The notes under the pieces were generated by a model that worked only from the letters and a program-made list of their open reading frames with translations, made no database searches and was not told where the DNA came from. Of a DNA stretch of 29,826 nucleotides, positions 1 through 8,325 are shown in pieces. Each line of letters opens with the position of its first letter. The stretch's first letter is position 1. The translations under genes were made by a program, and so were the position numbers. This stretch comes from JBBSJT01 sp041691015 (GTDB lineage Bacteria; Chlamydiota; Chlamydiia; Chlamydiales; Parachlamydiaceae), in the NCBI GenBank assembly GCA_041691015.1, contig JBEPVN010000015.1, positions 1-29,826 of the forward strand, given 5' to 3'.

Positions 1-159
1 AAAATTTATAGAATTGTCAAGAAATATCTAGATTTTTGTGAGCAGTATCTAACCCCTCGTTCCATTGCAGGCTGCAAAGTGATATTACGGTCAGAGGAAA
101 TTAATTCACCAATGAATCCTGAAAGGACGACACACTTAGTTTGGGTAGAGCTCTCTTAA
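1..159 (+). CDS. C-terminal part of an unrecognised protein (5' end outside window)
   Basis: Frame 1 is open from the first base for 52 codons and ends with TAA at 157-159. In DNA this AT-rich such a run is longer than expected by chance. The residues look like ordinary protein, ending in THLVWVELS. It would converge on batD and overlap its stop end by 24 bases. I do not recognise the family, and with only the last 52 residues no function can be given. It may still be a chance open frame, because there is no start codon context to test. Confidence 0.42.
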   Translation, partial: KIYRIVKKYLDFCEQYLTPRSIAGCKVILRSEEINSPMNPERTTHLVWVELS

Positions 160-1779
160 AGGCTGCTTAATCTCCGCTTGCTTGCAAACCGTCTTAAAAG
201 GCTTGAACGATGAAAATGCCTGCCACAAACCCCCTCCCTCCCAATTGCTTTTCCTACCATAAAGAGCTTGGTATAAATCACTAAGTGCCGCTTTCAAATT
301 TTCCGGCGCATGTTCTTTTATGGTGACGAGATTGATCGTTTTTTTCTCGGGATATAGCTTGCTCATGAGCTTTAGAATATACATTTCGGACGCTTTTGCG
401 TCATTAGCATAGCATGCTTTTTTAAGCTTCTTTTTAATCTGTTTAATCGTGTCTTCTTTTTTCTCGCGAGGTTTAGTATTTAAACGCATTAAGATAAGTG
501 CGCTGATTGTAAAAATAGCAATACCGCCTCCTAACAATCTTAAGAGTTTATAATTTCCATCCATCGGCTTTGAAAGCTCATTTAAATTCTCATTCACTAT
601 CTCTTCATTCATTACAAGCTTATGTTCTGCAATTTCTGTTTCCATCGCAATTTCTTCATTTATCACTTGGATTGTTCTTGGAGGTAAGACTGCAGTCTCT
701 TTTTTATCGGATTTTAAATTCCACCATTCAACATGGATCTCAGGCAGCTGAAATTCCCCTTCTTTTGATGGAATAAGAGCTATTTTTATTTGTTTCGTCC
801 CATAAAATCCATCTGCTGTTTGCTGGTTCGTAATTTCCGGCTTATCGAGATAATGTTTTAAATTTTTTGGTAAATTTAAAGCGATATCCGGGATCTGATT
901 TCCAAAATTTCCGCTTGCTTTTATAGTGATCGACCAAGTAACAGGCTCACCCATATTTAATGTGCCAGGATCTTTAGACCACTCTTCTGTTAATTGCACA
1001 TCGTTTGCAGGAAACCAATTTTTTTGAAAAGGCGCTTTTTTCACCTCTATTTTTTTTTCAAGGGAATAAATTCTTTTGATGACCGTTTGAAGATTAAAAA
1101 AACTATGATTTCCTACCGCAATAGAGCCTTCAAAGACAGTTGGAGAAAAAACAAGTTCCCCCGCATGTTGTGGAATAACGCTAAACTGACGTTCCACAAC
1201 CATGTAGCGTTTACCGTTACGATGTAATTCAAATTGTGTTTCGTTGCCGATTTGTTCAATTATTGCGTCTTTATCATTAACTTTAACATCAGAGAGCGTA
1301 CCTTGAACAACTTGTACGGAATAAAATAACCGCACAATATATACAATAGGCGTTTGTTCATAAACAGCTGCATCCGGTTTGATTTCTGTCTCAATAAAAA
1401 TAGCTTCTTCATTTAAGGGAGTGACTGATGCAGACACTTGGATATTCAAAGGCAATGAACTATTTTGACCAAAAGTTATTGCGGGGATAATGAATTTACC
1501 CTCTTGTTTTGCCATTAAAGTGACAGTCCATTTAACTTCTTCTGATACCTCTCCATTAATGATTGTGGTACTAAGCCCAGTGCTTGTCGATAAAACATCA
1601 AAATCTTTTGTGAGAGGAGAAAAATCAGGTTTTTCACGATTTCGTTTATGCGAAATAAATTCGACTAAAAATGATTCGTTAAGATCTATTTTATTTTTGC
1701 TAAGCCGAGTGTGAATATCTTCAGCGTATGTTGCAGACATATATATCAGTGTAATAAATATAAAAAAATAGCGTTTCAT
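136..1779 (-). CDS. batD: BatD-like membrane protein of the Bat (aerotolerance-type) operon
   Basis: A protein of about 547 residues. It has a signal peptide (Lys/Arg, a hydrophobic run, then SATYA before EDIH). A long beta-rich extracytoplasmic part contains the BatD-type stretch PDFSPLTKDFDVLS followed by IINGEVS. One membrane helix lies near residues 412-432 and a basic cytoplasmic tail follows. In this family BatD works with the VWA proteins BatA and BatB in an envelope complex of uncertain biochemistry. I use ATG at 1779 rather than the upstream GTG at 1785, because AAGGTG just before it serves as ribosome site and the GTG lies inside it. It is the last gene of the minus-strand operon, 24 bases after batB. 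The family call comes from these motifs and gene order; the function itself is poorly known. Confidence 0.82.
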   Translation of the reverse strand: MKRYFFIFITLIYMSATYAEDIHTRLSKNKIDLNESFLVEFISHKRNREKPDFSPLTKDFDVLSTSTGLSTTIINGEVSEEVKWTVTLMAKQEGKFIIPAITFGQNSSLPLNIQVSASVTPLNEEAIFIETEIKPDAAVYEQTPIVYIVRLFYSVQVVQGTLSDVKVNDKDAIIEQIGNETQFELHRNGKRYMVVERQFSVIPQHAGELVFSPTVFEGSIAVGNHSFFNLQTVIKRIYSLEKKIEVKKAPFQKNWFPANDVQLTEEWSKDPGTLNMGEPVTWSITIKASGNFGNQIPDIALNLPKNLKHYLDKPEITNQQTADGFYGTKQIKIALIPSKEGEFQLPEIHVEWWNLKSDKKETAVLPPRTIQVINEEIAMETEIAEHKLVMNEEIVNENLNELSKPMDGNYKLLRLLGGGIAIFTISALILMRLNTKPREKKEDTIKQIKKKLKKACYANDAKASEMYILKLMSKLYPEKKTINLVTIKEHAPENLKAALSDLYQALYGRKSNWEGGGLWQAFSSFKPFKTVCKQAEIKQPLRELYPN

Positions 1780-1803
1780 TTTCACCTTAAATAATCATTT
1801 CCA

Positions 1804-3540
1804 TTAACTTCTTTGTTTCCGATATTGCTGTAAAAATTTACGTCTTAATAGCTCGCTTGGATCATCCTTGACACGCTTAAGAAAGCGCTCATCAATTTCT
1901 TGCATGCGCTCATCTTCTGATGGATCGTCTTTTTCCTCTTCTTCACAAGCTTTACCGGATTTTTCCTCTACCTTTTCATCGTTTTTTTCTTCGTCTTTTT
2001 CTTCAGGTTCGTCTTTGCTCTCATTCTCGTCTTGACGATCCTCTGATTCCTTATCCTCTTTATTATCATTTAGATCATCTTGATTTTCTTTATTCTCTGA
2101 ATTTTCTGAAGTATCATCACTTTGACTGTTTTCGCTTTTGTTGTTGTCATCATTTTTATCTTGTTTATCGTTTTTGTTTTGATTATTTTGTTGCTGCTTC
2201 AAAAAATCTTCGATGATTTGCTTGTTAAATTTTGCATCTTCATGCTCAGGATCCATTTCAAGCACTTTTTCATAGAATTTAAGAGCCTCTTCCAAATTTC
2301 CTGATTTGGCTTTTGCAGTTCCACAGTTATATAAGCCATCTATAGTTTCTTTGGAAAATAATTCGGAGGCCTGTCCATATTCTTGCAGCTTATAATGCGC
2401 GCAAGCTTTCCAGTCAGAATTTATAAACGCATCTTTTGCAAGCTCATAATTTTCATCTTGAAAGTATTTCTGTCCTTTTTGATCCGGTGTCTGAAAATAA
2501 TCGCTTAAAATAGAGGCAGAAAGTATTTCTGGCATCATAAGAAGCGCTATTAATCCTGCAAGGACTCCCCTCCTAAAAAGAAACGCGACAAAAGGCAATA
2601 CCAAAAGCACAAATAAATATCCTTGATCATTCCATTTACTTAAAAAAGCATTTTTATCACTTAAATGGTCCTGACGGGAATTCAAAAACATTCCCTTAAA
2701 AGTTTCAATATCAGAGTCATCATTTGTATTTTGAACAAAACGTCCATTTACGGATTCAGCAAGGCGTGTTAAATTTTTATAAGAAAGTCCGGTTGTGATC
2801 AAAGCCCCGGTTTTATCTTTTATAAAACCTCCTCCAAGTTTTGGAATTGGCGTTTTAGCGATATCCCCCATCCCTAATATCGATAAAGAGATGTTTTCAT
2901 TTTTAATGATCGGGATCGATTTTTCCATTTCATCAGAAGACAGTTCAGCTGTGATCAACAAAATTGAGCCATTATGAATGCCGGCCCTTTTAAGCAATTC
3001 TGTAGCCTTTACCAAAGCAAGGTGGGTATTATGACCGGCAGATGGCATTATTGACGTATTCAATGCCGGAAACTGCGCTTTTATGTTTGAGATGTCATCT
3101 GTCAAAGGAGTCACTACAAAAGGTTTTTCAGAAAAGACCACAAGGGCTGCTTGTTTGCCTTTTGCCATATCCAAGAGATCGTTGATTTTGTAGAGTGCTT
3201 TTTTTAATCTGGAGGGTTTGACATCTTCTGCATTCATGTTCTCTGATAAATCGAGCACAATAACAAATCCTGTTTGGTCCTTAAAAACAGGAAGTTCGAT
3301 TTTATTGAAGCTAGGTCCGCTTAAACCAATAATTAAAGAACTTAAAGTTAGAGGGATAAATATAAATTTTAAATAATTTTTTTTTGTTTGCTTTATCAAA
3401 ACATGCGGTTTCAGATCGTTACTGCATATTTTGTCCCAGATATTTGCATGTTGGATTCTTCGAATGAGCATCCAAAACAAAAATGCAAAAGGGATAAAAA
3501 GATATAAAAAATGGGGACGTAAAAAATGTATTTCGTTCAT
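1804..3540 (-). CDS. batB: BatB-type VWA protein fused to a BatC-type TPR and acidic tail
   Basis: Two N-terminal membrane helices (about residues 8-25 and 42-62) precede a von Willebrand A domain. Its MIDAS-type motif is DLSEN near residue 94, with TAELSSD later. A further hydrophobic pair follows near 300-340, then a TPR-like repeat near 400-440 (YNCGTAKAKSGNLEEALKFY). The tail is very long and rich in Glu/Asp/Lys/Asn, running to about residue 560. The start is the ATG at 3540, which overlaps the batA stop as ATGA; the open frame further upstream is an extension into batA. In several phyla BatB (VWA) and BatC (TPR) are separate genes, whereas here they are one polypeptide. The MIDAS has Asn where Ser is usual, so metal binding may be altered. 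A role in a membrane complex with MoxR is inferred. Confidence 0.85.
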   Translation of the reverse strand: MNEIHFLRPHFLYLFIPFAFLFWMLIRRIQHANIWDKICSNDLKPHVLIKQTKKNYLKFIFIPLTLSSLIIGLSGPSFNKIELPVFKDQTGFVIVLDLSENMNAEDVKPSRLKKALYKINDLLDMAKGKQAALVVFSEKPFVVTPLTDDISNIKAQFPALNTSIMPSAGHNTHLALVKATELLKRAGIHNGSILLITAELSSDEMEKSIPIIKNENISLSILGMGDIAKTPIPKLGGGFIKDKTGALITTGLSYKNLTRLAESVNGRFVQNTNDDSDIETFKGMFLNSRQDHLSDKNAFLSKWNDQGYLFVLLVLPFVAFLFRRGVLAGLIALLMMPEILSASILSDYFQTPDQKGQKYFQDENYELAKDAFINSDWKACAHYKLQEYGQASELFSKETIDGLYNCGTAKAKSGNLEEALKFYEKVLEMDPEHEDAKFNKQIIEDFLKQQQNNQNKNDKQDKNDDNNKSENSQSDDTSENSENKENQDDLNDNKEDKESEDRQDENESKDEPEEKDEEKNDEKVEEKSGKACEEEEKDDPSEDERMQEIDERFLKRVKDDPSELLRRKFLQQYRKQRS

Positions 3541-4475
3541 AGTATCATCAATATTCCAAGTCCGATTAAACCAACAATTAGGGGCCATTCATATAATTCT
3601 TCAACGGGAAGATAATGTTCCCCGTCTTTTTCCATGCTTTCCAGCCGGTTAATTTCCTCGTAAATTTGAGCAAGCTCTTTTGCATTGTAGGCACGGTAAT
3701 ATTTTCCGCCTGTTTTTTCAGCAATTGACATCAAAGCTTTTTCATCAATCTCTCCCCCAAATACTCCTCTTGCAGCATTTTTAGAACCGATGGCGATGGT
3801 ATGGATTTTGAGCTTGGCATGCGAGGCAATCTCTGCTGCTTTTTCCGGACTCAAATCCCCTGAATTATTATTGCCGTCTGTCAATAAAACTAAAACGCGC
3901 GCATTTTCAGCGCTATTTTTTAGTTGTTTGATCGCAAGGGCAATTGCATCCCCAATTGCTGTTTTTGGACCTGCAAGACCAGATTCAGCTTCCATCAAAA
4001 ACTGTTTCACTGTTGCAGTGTCAAATGTTAAAGGGGCTTGGATATAGGCATTTGAGCCAAATAATATTAATCCGATCCTGTCGCCTTGCCGCTTATCGAT
4101 AAAGTCACTTGCAATCAATTTTAAAGCAGTCAGTCTGTCTAAAAATCTTCCCTTTAATTGAAAATCCTTAATTTGCATGCTTTCGGATAAATCGATAGCA
4201 AGCATCAAATCCCTTCCGGATTTTGCAATTTGAATGGGCTCTTTTAACTCTTGAGGTCGTGCAGCAGCTATTACGAGACTTAAAAAAACAACCCCTGCAA
4301 AGAGCATCTTCAAGGTTAGATGCGATGAAAGGGTATTTCCATCAAAAGCATGAAAATCTTGCCACTCAGGAATTTTTAATGCTGATTGTTTGGATTTGGA
4401 AATAGGTAGAAATTTATAAAAAATCAAAGGCAGCAGCAAAAAAAGAAAACAAAAAGGCATGGCAAATGTGATCAT
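3537..4475 (-). CDS. batA: BatA-type VWA membrane protein
   Basis: A protein of 312 residues with two N-terminal hydrophobic segments, a VWA domain and a C-terminal membrane helix (WPLIVGLIGLGILMIL). The MIDAS has DLSES in the first loop (near residue 93) and LLTDGNNNSGD further on, so the metal site looks intact, unlike that of BatB next door. An upstream TTG at 4490 is in frame, but ATG at 4475 overlaps the stop of the DUF4381 gene as ATGA, the same coupling used between batA and batB, so I prefer 4475. BatA proteins are thought to act with MoxR AAA ATPases and BatB/BatD in the envelope; the substrate is not known. Confidence 0.86.
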   Translation of the reverse strand: MITFAMPFCFLFLLLPLIFYKFLPISKSKQSALKIPEWQDFHAFDGNTLSSHLTLKMLFAGVVFLSLVIAAARPQELKEPIQIAKSGRDLMLAIDLSESMQIKDFQLKGRFLDRLTALKLIASDFIDKRQGDRIGLILFGSNAYIQAPLTFDTATVKQFLMEAESGLAGPKTAIGDAIALAIKQLKNSAENARVLVLLTDGNNNSGDLSPEKAAEIASHAKLKIHTIAIGSKNAARGVFGGEIDEKALMSIAEKTGGKYYRAYNAKELAQIYEEINRLESMEKDGEHYLPVEELYEWPLIVGLIGLGILMIL

Positions 4476-4957
4476 AATGCTTTTACCCAAACGTTACAAA
4501 GTTCCATTAATTTTATCGCATCATCTTTTTCAACTTTTGGACAATAAGGCCCTGCAATCAAAATTTTGCCGATCCCTTGACTAAATTCCGGTTTCTTCAA
4601 CTGCTTATCCAATATTTCAAGCCATGCTGTTCCTGTAAGTCCGCCTAAACTTTTTAATTCATTCTTGCTAAGGACAGCGCGCCTTAAAAAAATTGAAATT
4701 TCAGAAACGCATTTTTTTGCATCTTCAGTCTCTTCAAAAGCTTTTTTGATCGCTTCCAATTTTTTTGCAGCTTCTTTTTTAAGTTTTGGTTGCTTGAATT
4801 TTTTTATGAGCAGTAAAAACAAAAGAACAACAAGTATTAAAGCTCCAAATAAAATCCACCAGCCTATTTGAAGTGAGACACCAGAAATCATCGCCGGCAA
4901 ATGTATCTCTCTTAAAGGTAATTCTGAAGGCATATTTATTCCCAATTTTTCTTTCAT
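4472..4957 (-). CDS. DUF4381 family membrane protein
   Basis: A protein of 161 residues at most. The short N-terminus PLREIHLPA leads into one strong membrane helix (IGWWILFGALILVVLLFLLLI, broken by no charge). A basic, helical cytoplasmic part with Lys-rich stretches follows. The REIHLP motif before a Trp-containing helix, and the position between a DUF58 gene and batA, are the usual signature of DUF4381 proteins in MoxR/Bat operons. A second start at 4933 (ATG preceded by GGGA) would give 153 residues beginning MPSELP and fits the family start better; the outer ATG is annotated here as the longer choice. The function is not known beyond membership of the operon. Confidence 0.75.
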   Translation of the reverse strand: MKEKLGINMPSELPLREIHLPAMISGVSLQIGWWILFGALILVVLLFLLLIKKFKQPKLKKEAAKKLEAIKKAFEETEDAKKCVSEISIFLRRAVLSKNELKSLGGLTGTAWLEILDKQLKKPEFSQGIGKILIAGPYCPKVEKDDAIKLMELCNVWVKAL

Positions 4958-5004
4958 TTTGCTTAAAGACTAATAAAGTCCTGTTTTTTTTTAGAGATAA
5001 ATCC

Positions 5005-5916
5005 TTATCTAAAACTCTTTTGCAATACTTCCAAACAATCATCTGTCGAAGAGCACTCGATAAATCGAATGCGTGCATTTGATGCAAGGCTTGCTATATT
5101 TTCACGTCTTTCAGCAAATTTTTTTCTATAATTTTCCAAGCATTTTTTATCGTAAGTATTAAGTTGTTTTTCAACCTGTCCATCAGTAACAGGATAATAC
5201 CCATTTTTTGGCAAATCCACTTCAAGTGAATCATAAAAAAAACAAAGGCAAATTTCCGAATGTACTGCTATCTGCTTCAAAAGATCTTTTCCATAGGGAG
5301 TGAGGTTGCGAAAATCACTTAACAAAAATACAGAACTTCCGGGAGTTGCCATTTTCCTTAAACGCATCATAGCTTGATCCATGCTGCAAGTGCCTTTTTG
5401 ATGCTCTTTTGGCTTAAAATCTGTTTTAATTTGAAGCGACTGCAAAAAAGGCAAAGTCTTATTTTTTAAAATTGCAGGTGGAAGTTCAGTTATTTCCTCA
5501 TCATCAAATAGTAGAGCGCAAAAACGCTTGCCTTGCGATGTGACTTTCCATGAGATATTCCCTGCAATTAAAGCTGCTTGTACAGATTTAAAAACTCCCT
5601 GGCTTGCAAAAAACATGGGAGCGCGCGCATCTACTGCAACAACAACTTTGTTTGATTTTTCTTCGGCAAATAACTTGGTATGCGCTTTTCCTGCCCTTGC
5701 AGTTACTTTCCAGTCGATGTTTCTGACATCATCTCCTGGCAAATAACATCTTGATTCAGAAAATTCCATACCGCTTGCCAAAAGTCTCGATATTCGCATT
5801 CCCCTATTGGAAGAGTTTAGATCTTTAGACAAAGAAAAACTATTTACGTTTTTTTTAAGATCCAAAAGCTCTTTTAAGGAAACTCTAACGCATGCATCTC
5901 CTGCTCTTTTAGTCAT
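5005..5916 (-). CDS. DUF58 domain protein of the MoxR/Bat operon
   Basis: A protein of 303 residues without an obvious membrane helix. Its central signature is LPGDDVRNIDWKVTARAG followed by HTKLFAEEKS, the hallmark of DUF58. A VWA-like fold follows, with VAVDARAPMF in the first metal-loop position, so the MIDAS is degenerate, as is common in this family. It starts one base after the moxR stop, which suggests translational coupling. DUF58 proteins occur next to MoxR ATPases in many bacteria and are thought to be partners in assembling or activating metal- or VWA-containing complexes. The exact target here cannot be read from sequence. Confidence 0.85.
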   Translation of the reverse strand: MTKRAGDACVRVSLKELLDLKKNVNSFSLSKDLNSSNRGMRISRLLASGMEFSESRCYLPGDDVRNIDWKVTARAGKAHTKLFAEEKSNKVVVAVDARAPMFFASQGVFKSVQAALIAGNISWKVTSQGKRFCALLFDDEEITELPPAILKNKTLPFLQSLQIKTDFKPKEHQKGTCSMDQAMMRLRKMATPGSSVFLLSDFRNLTPYGKDLLKQIAVHSEICLCFFYDSLEVDLPKNGYYPVTDGQVEKQLNTYDKKCLENYRKKFAERRENIASLASNARIRFIECSSTDDCLEVLQKSFR

Positions 5917-5917
5917 T

Positions 5918-6949
5918 TTAAGGCACCGCTACCCGTGAGATGAGCTCGTCTAGTAAAATATCCGGGGTTATCCCCTCGCTCATTGCCTTATAGGAGAGTA
6001 ATATACGATGTCTTAAGACATCATGCGCCATTTTTTGTACGTGGTCCGGCCCGACAAAATCATACCCTTGCATAAAGGCGAGCGCTTTTGCGCATTTTGC
6101 AAGACCGATGGCAGCGCGAGGTGATGCGCCAAATTGAACCAAATCATTTAAGTCTTTACCATAAACTCCAGGATTTCTTGTTGCAATAACAAGCTGCACA
6201 ATGTATTCCTGAATGTTCTCTGCAAGATAAAGATCCAAAACGGCCTCTCTTGCCATAAACAAATCTGTTTGAGTAAGCTTCTTTAAGAGAACCGGCGGGT
6301 TAGTAGGTTTTGCCCTGGCTTCATTTAAGACAAGACTTAAAATTTCCATTTCTTGTTTCGCGTTTGGATAACCCACGTTAATTTTTAAGAGAAACCTATC
6401 AAGCTGTGCTTCTGGAAGCGGATATGTTCCTTCCTGCTCTATCGGGTTTTGGGTTGCCATCACAAGAAATAACTTTGGCAACTGATAAGTTTGTTTGCCG
6501 ACAGTTATTTGTTTTTCTGCCATTGCCTCTAAAAGCGCTGATTGAACTTTTGCAGGTGCCCTGTTGATTTCGTCTGCTAAAATCAGATTATGAAAAATGG
6601 GTCCTTGTTGAAATTCAAATGTCCCTGTCTCCATACGGTAAATTTCCGTACCGGTTAAATCAGCAGGCAACAGATCCGGCGTAAATTGGAGCCTGTGAAA
6701 ATTGCTTTCGATTGCAGAACATAAGACTTTGATTGCGCGCGTTTTAGCAAGTCCTGGAGCTCCCTCCACTAAAAGATGTCCATCTGCAAGAAGACTTATG
6801 AGCAAGCTTTGCACAAATTCTTCCTGCCCCAAAATCATTTGGTTCAAGTATGTGCCAACATCTTGAATGGGACGCAAAAGCTCTTGGTTTCTTATCTTTT
6901 TTCTCTCTTCTGAAATCGTTTTGATTCCATCGATTTGACAACTCGTCAT
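5918..6949 (-). CDS. MoxR family AAA+ ATPase
   Basis: A protein of 343 residues. Walker A is GAPGLAKTR, Walker B is LILADEINRAP, and sensor 1 lies in ATQNPIEQEGTYPLPEAQLD. The C-terminal lid contains GASPRAAIGLAKCAKALA, which carries the sensor 2 type arginine. The start at 6949 is chosen because a strong AGGAGG lies at 6953-6958; the frame runs open for 22 more codons but has no such site there. This is the first gene of the operon, directly behind a good promoter. MoxR ATPases act as chaperones for VWA proteins, and the two VWA proteins plus DUF58 downstream are the likely clients. Confidence 0.93.
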   Translation of the reverse strand: MTSCQIDGIKTISEERKKIRNQELLRPIQDVGTYLNQMILGQEEFVQSLLISLLADGHLLVEGAPGLAKTRAIKVLCSAIESNFHRLQFTPDLLPADLTGTEIYRMETGTFEFQQGPIFHNLILADEINRAPAKVQSALLEAMAEKQITVGKQTYQLPKLFLVMATQNPIEQEGTYPLPEAQLDRFLLKINVGYPNAKQEMEILSLVLNEARAKPTNPPVLLKKLTQTDLFMAREAVLDLYLAENIQEYIVQLVIATRNPGVYGKDLNDLVQFGASPRAAIGLAKCAKALAFMQGYDFVGPDHVQKMAHDVLRHRILLSYKAMSEGITPDILLDELISRVAVP

Positions 6950-6965
6950 GACTCCTCCTAAACAA

Positions 6966-6995
6966 TTTATAATTTTAAAACATTCCTTGTACCAA
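6966..6995 (-). promoter_or_regulatory. Predicted promoter of the moxR-bat operon
   Basis: On the minus strand there is TTGGTA (6990-6995), an 18-base spacer, then TATAAA (6966-6971). The start of transcription would fall only about 10 bases before the moxR ATG, just ahead of the AGGAGG. The very short leader is a weakness. A second, weaker pair with TTGAAA lies further upstream. Confidence 0.45.
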
Positions 6996-7091
6996 AAAAA
7001 CCTCTCTTTTTTCAAGAAAAAAAATCATCTTTCTTTTTTTTCGCATTTAGTTGATAAAAAGAACTTTCAAAATTTCAAAAGGAAGATTTAA

Positions 7092-8147
7092 ATGATCGCT
7101 TCATTATCTGCTTACAACAGACCAATAAATATATTACAGAGAGCCTTGAAAACAAAATTTCATAAAATTCACCCCAGATTTTTTAATTCGCGCACATCGC
7201 CTGCAGATATAGCCATTATCGGAGCTGGCGCTGCCGGTATGTCATGCGCAATTAGCGCGCGCTACGAAGGATTTAAAATCTCTGTTTTTGAGAGCAGGCA
7301 AACTTTGGGTGGTTCTTTTTCCAATACGCCCTTGATCCATAATCTTCCTGGACACCCTATCGGAATATCTGGAAGCAGTTTGTCCCATGCATCCTACCAA
7401 CAAGCTCTAAAACTTGGAGCGGACTGTAATTTTGGAACAAGCATTGTTAAAATCTCCAAAGATACGAAAAATTTCATTCTCTATGACCAAAATAATAAAT
7501 ATTACCTAGCGCATAAAATTATTTTAGCAACCGGTGTTCAATACCGTAGATTGAACATTGAGGGTTCTAAGACTTTAGAAAATAAGGGCATCTATTATGA
7601 AGTGGAAGATGCTCTAACAGAAAAGATCAAGCAAATGCCTTTAATTATTTATGGAGCCGGAAATTCAGCCGGTCAGGCCGTAATGTTCTATCAATCAAAC
7701 GGCGCTAAAATTTCCCTTATTTTTAGAGGAGATAATTTGGAATCTTCGATGTCAAAGTATTTGATAGAACGCATCAAAAGAAACCGCGTTCGTCTGATTC
7801 CAAATACCGTTATTACTTCTGTTGAAGGCTTAGATTGGCTCTCTACTATCAAAATAAAAAATCAAAAGAATGGAATTGAGCAATATATCAAAACGAAGTA
7901 TCTCTTTACGATGATTGGAGGCATTCCTCCAAAACTTCCGGATCTCGATTTTGGTAAACTTAAAATTGATGCACGAGGGTATGTCGTCATAAATAGCAAA
8001 ATTGATTTTTCAACTAGCGTCGATGGGATTTATGCTGTCGGTGACATCACAAGTATTGGTGCCGGCAGAATCATTTTAGCGCAAGCCCAAGGTGTCATGG
8101 CATTTACGCAAGCTGCGCTTAGCCTTGACCCAAACGCCGCTCTTTAA
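7092..8147 (+). CDS. FAD/NAD(P)-dependent oxidoreductase, thioredoxin-reductase-like without CxxC
   Basis: A protein of 351 residues with an N-terminal extension of about 35 residues. The FAD-binding site is IIGAGAAGMSCAISA (about residue 41 on), then ATGVQYRR. A second Rossmann motif, GAGNSAGQAVMF near residue 189, binds NAD(P)H, and the C-terminal FAD motif is GIYAVGDITS. The order is that of thioredoxin reductase, but the redox-active CxxC expected between the two domains is absent. The enzyme therefore cannot act as a normal TrxB and more likely transfers electrons to a ferredoxin-like or unknown acceptor. The GNSAGQA and SMSKYLIERI stretches resemble the reductase half of cyclic-nucleotide-binding/TrxR fusions. 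It has AGGAAG 7 bases upstream and is divergent from moxR. Confidence 0.82.
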   Translation: MIASLSAYNRPINILQRALKTKFHKIHPRFFNSRTSPADIAIIGAGAAGMSCAISARYEGFKISVFESRQTLGGSFSNTPLIHNLPGHPIGISGSSLSHASYQQALKLGADCNFGTSIVKISKDTKNFILYDQNNKYYLAHKIILATGVQYRRLNIEGSKTLENKGIYYEVEDALTEKIKQMPLIIYGAGNSAGQAVMFYQSNGAKISLIFRGDNLESSMSKYLIERIKRNRVRLIPNTVITSVEGLDWLSTIKIKNQKNGIEQYIKTKYLFTMIGGIPPKLPDLDFGKLKIDARGYVVINSKIDFSTSVDGIYAVGDITSIGAGRIILAQAQGVMAFTQAALSLDPNAAL

Positions 8148-8170
8148 AGTTAAAGACTATAAGGATCCTT

Positions 8171-8212
8171 AAGTTTTCAAAGGATAAGTATTATACTCAT
8201 CCTTGAAAACTT
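8171..8212 (+). terminator. Stem-loop after the flavoprotein gene, possible terminator
   Basis: AAGTTTTCAAAGGAT pairs with ATCCTTGAAAACTT (one bulged A), and the stem may extend inward by a few bases around a short loop. It lies 24 bases after the stop at 8147. A run of T follows only from about 8236, so it is an imperfect intrinsic terminator and could also protect the mRNA end. Confidence 0.5.
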
Positions 8213-8276
8213 GAGGAGTTAAGCTATCCCCTGTATTTTTTTCTTTCTTTTTTTGTGTACTATCACTAGATTCCAT

Positions 8277-8306
8277 TTGAAAGCATTAAATAAGTTTATT
8301 CATAAG
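8277..8306 (+). promoter_or_regulatory. Predicted promoter of the mla operon
   Basis: TTGAAA (8277-8282), an 18-base spacer and CATAAG (8301-8306) lie about 20 bases before the mlaE ATG. The fit to the main sigma factor consensus is moderate. The position between a hairpin and the first gene of the operon supports it. Confidence 0.38.
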
Positions 8307-8325
8307 ATTTTTAAAATAGATAGAA

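Noticed and set aside
1920..2216. Open frame of 98 codons on the plus strand
   Set aside because: It is the antisense of the Glu/Lys-rich tail of the BatB/TPR protein, whose low-complexity codons leave the opposite frame open.
4779..5087. Open frame of 102 codons on the minus strand bridging the DUF58 and DUF4381 genes
   Set aside because: It overlaps both real genes in another frame, has no family features, and the two real genes have clear motifs.
7092..8147. Call as thioredoxin reductase TrxB
   Set aside because: The redox-active CxxC is absent, so only the broader flavoprotein family is given.
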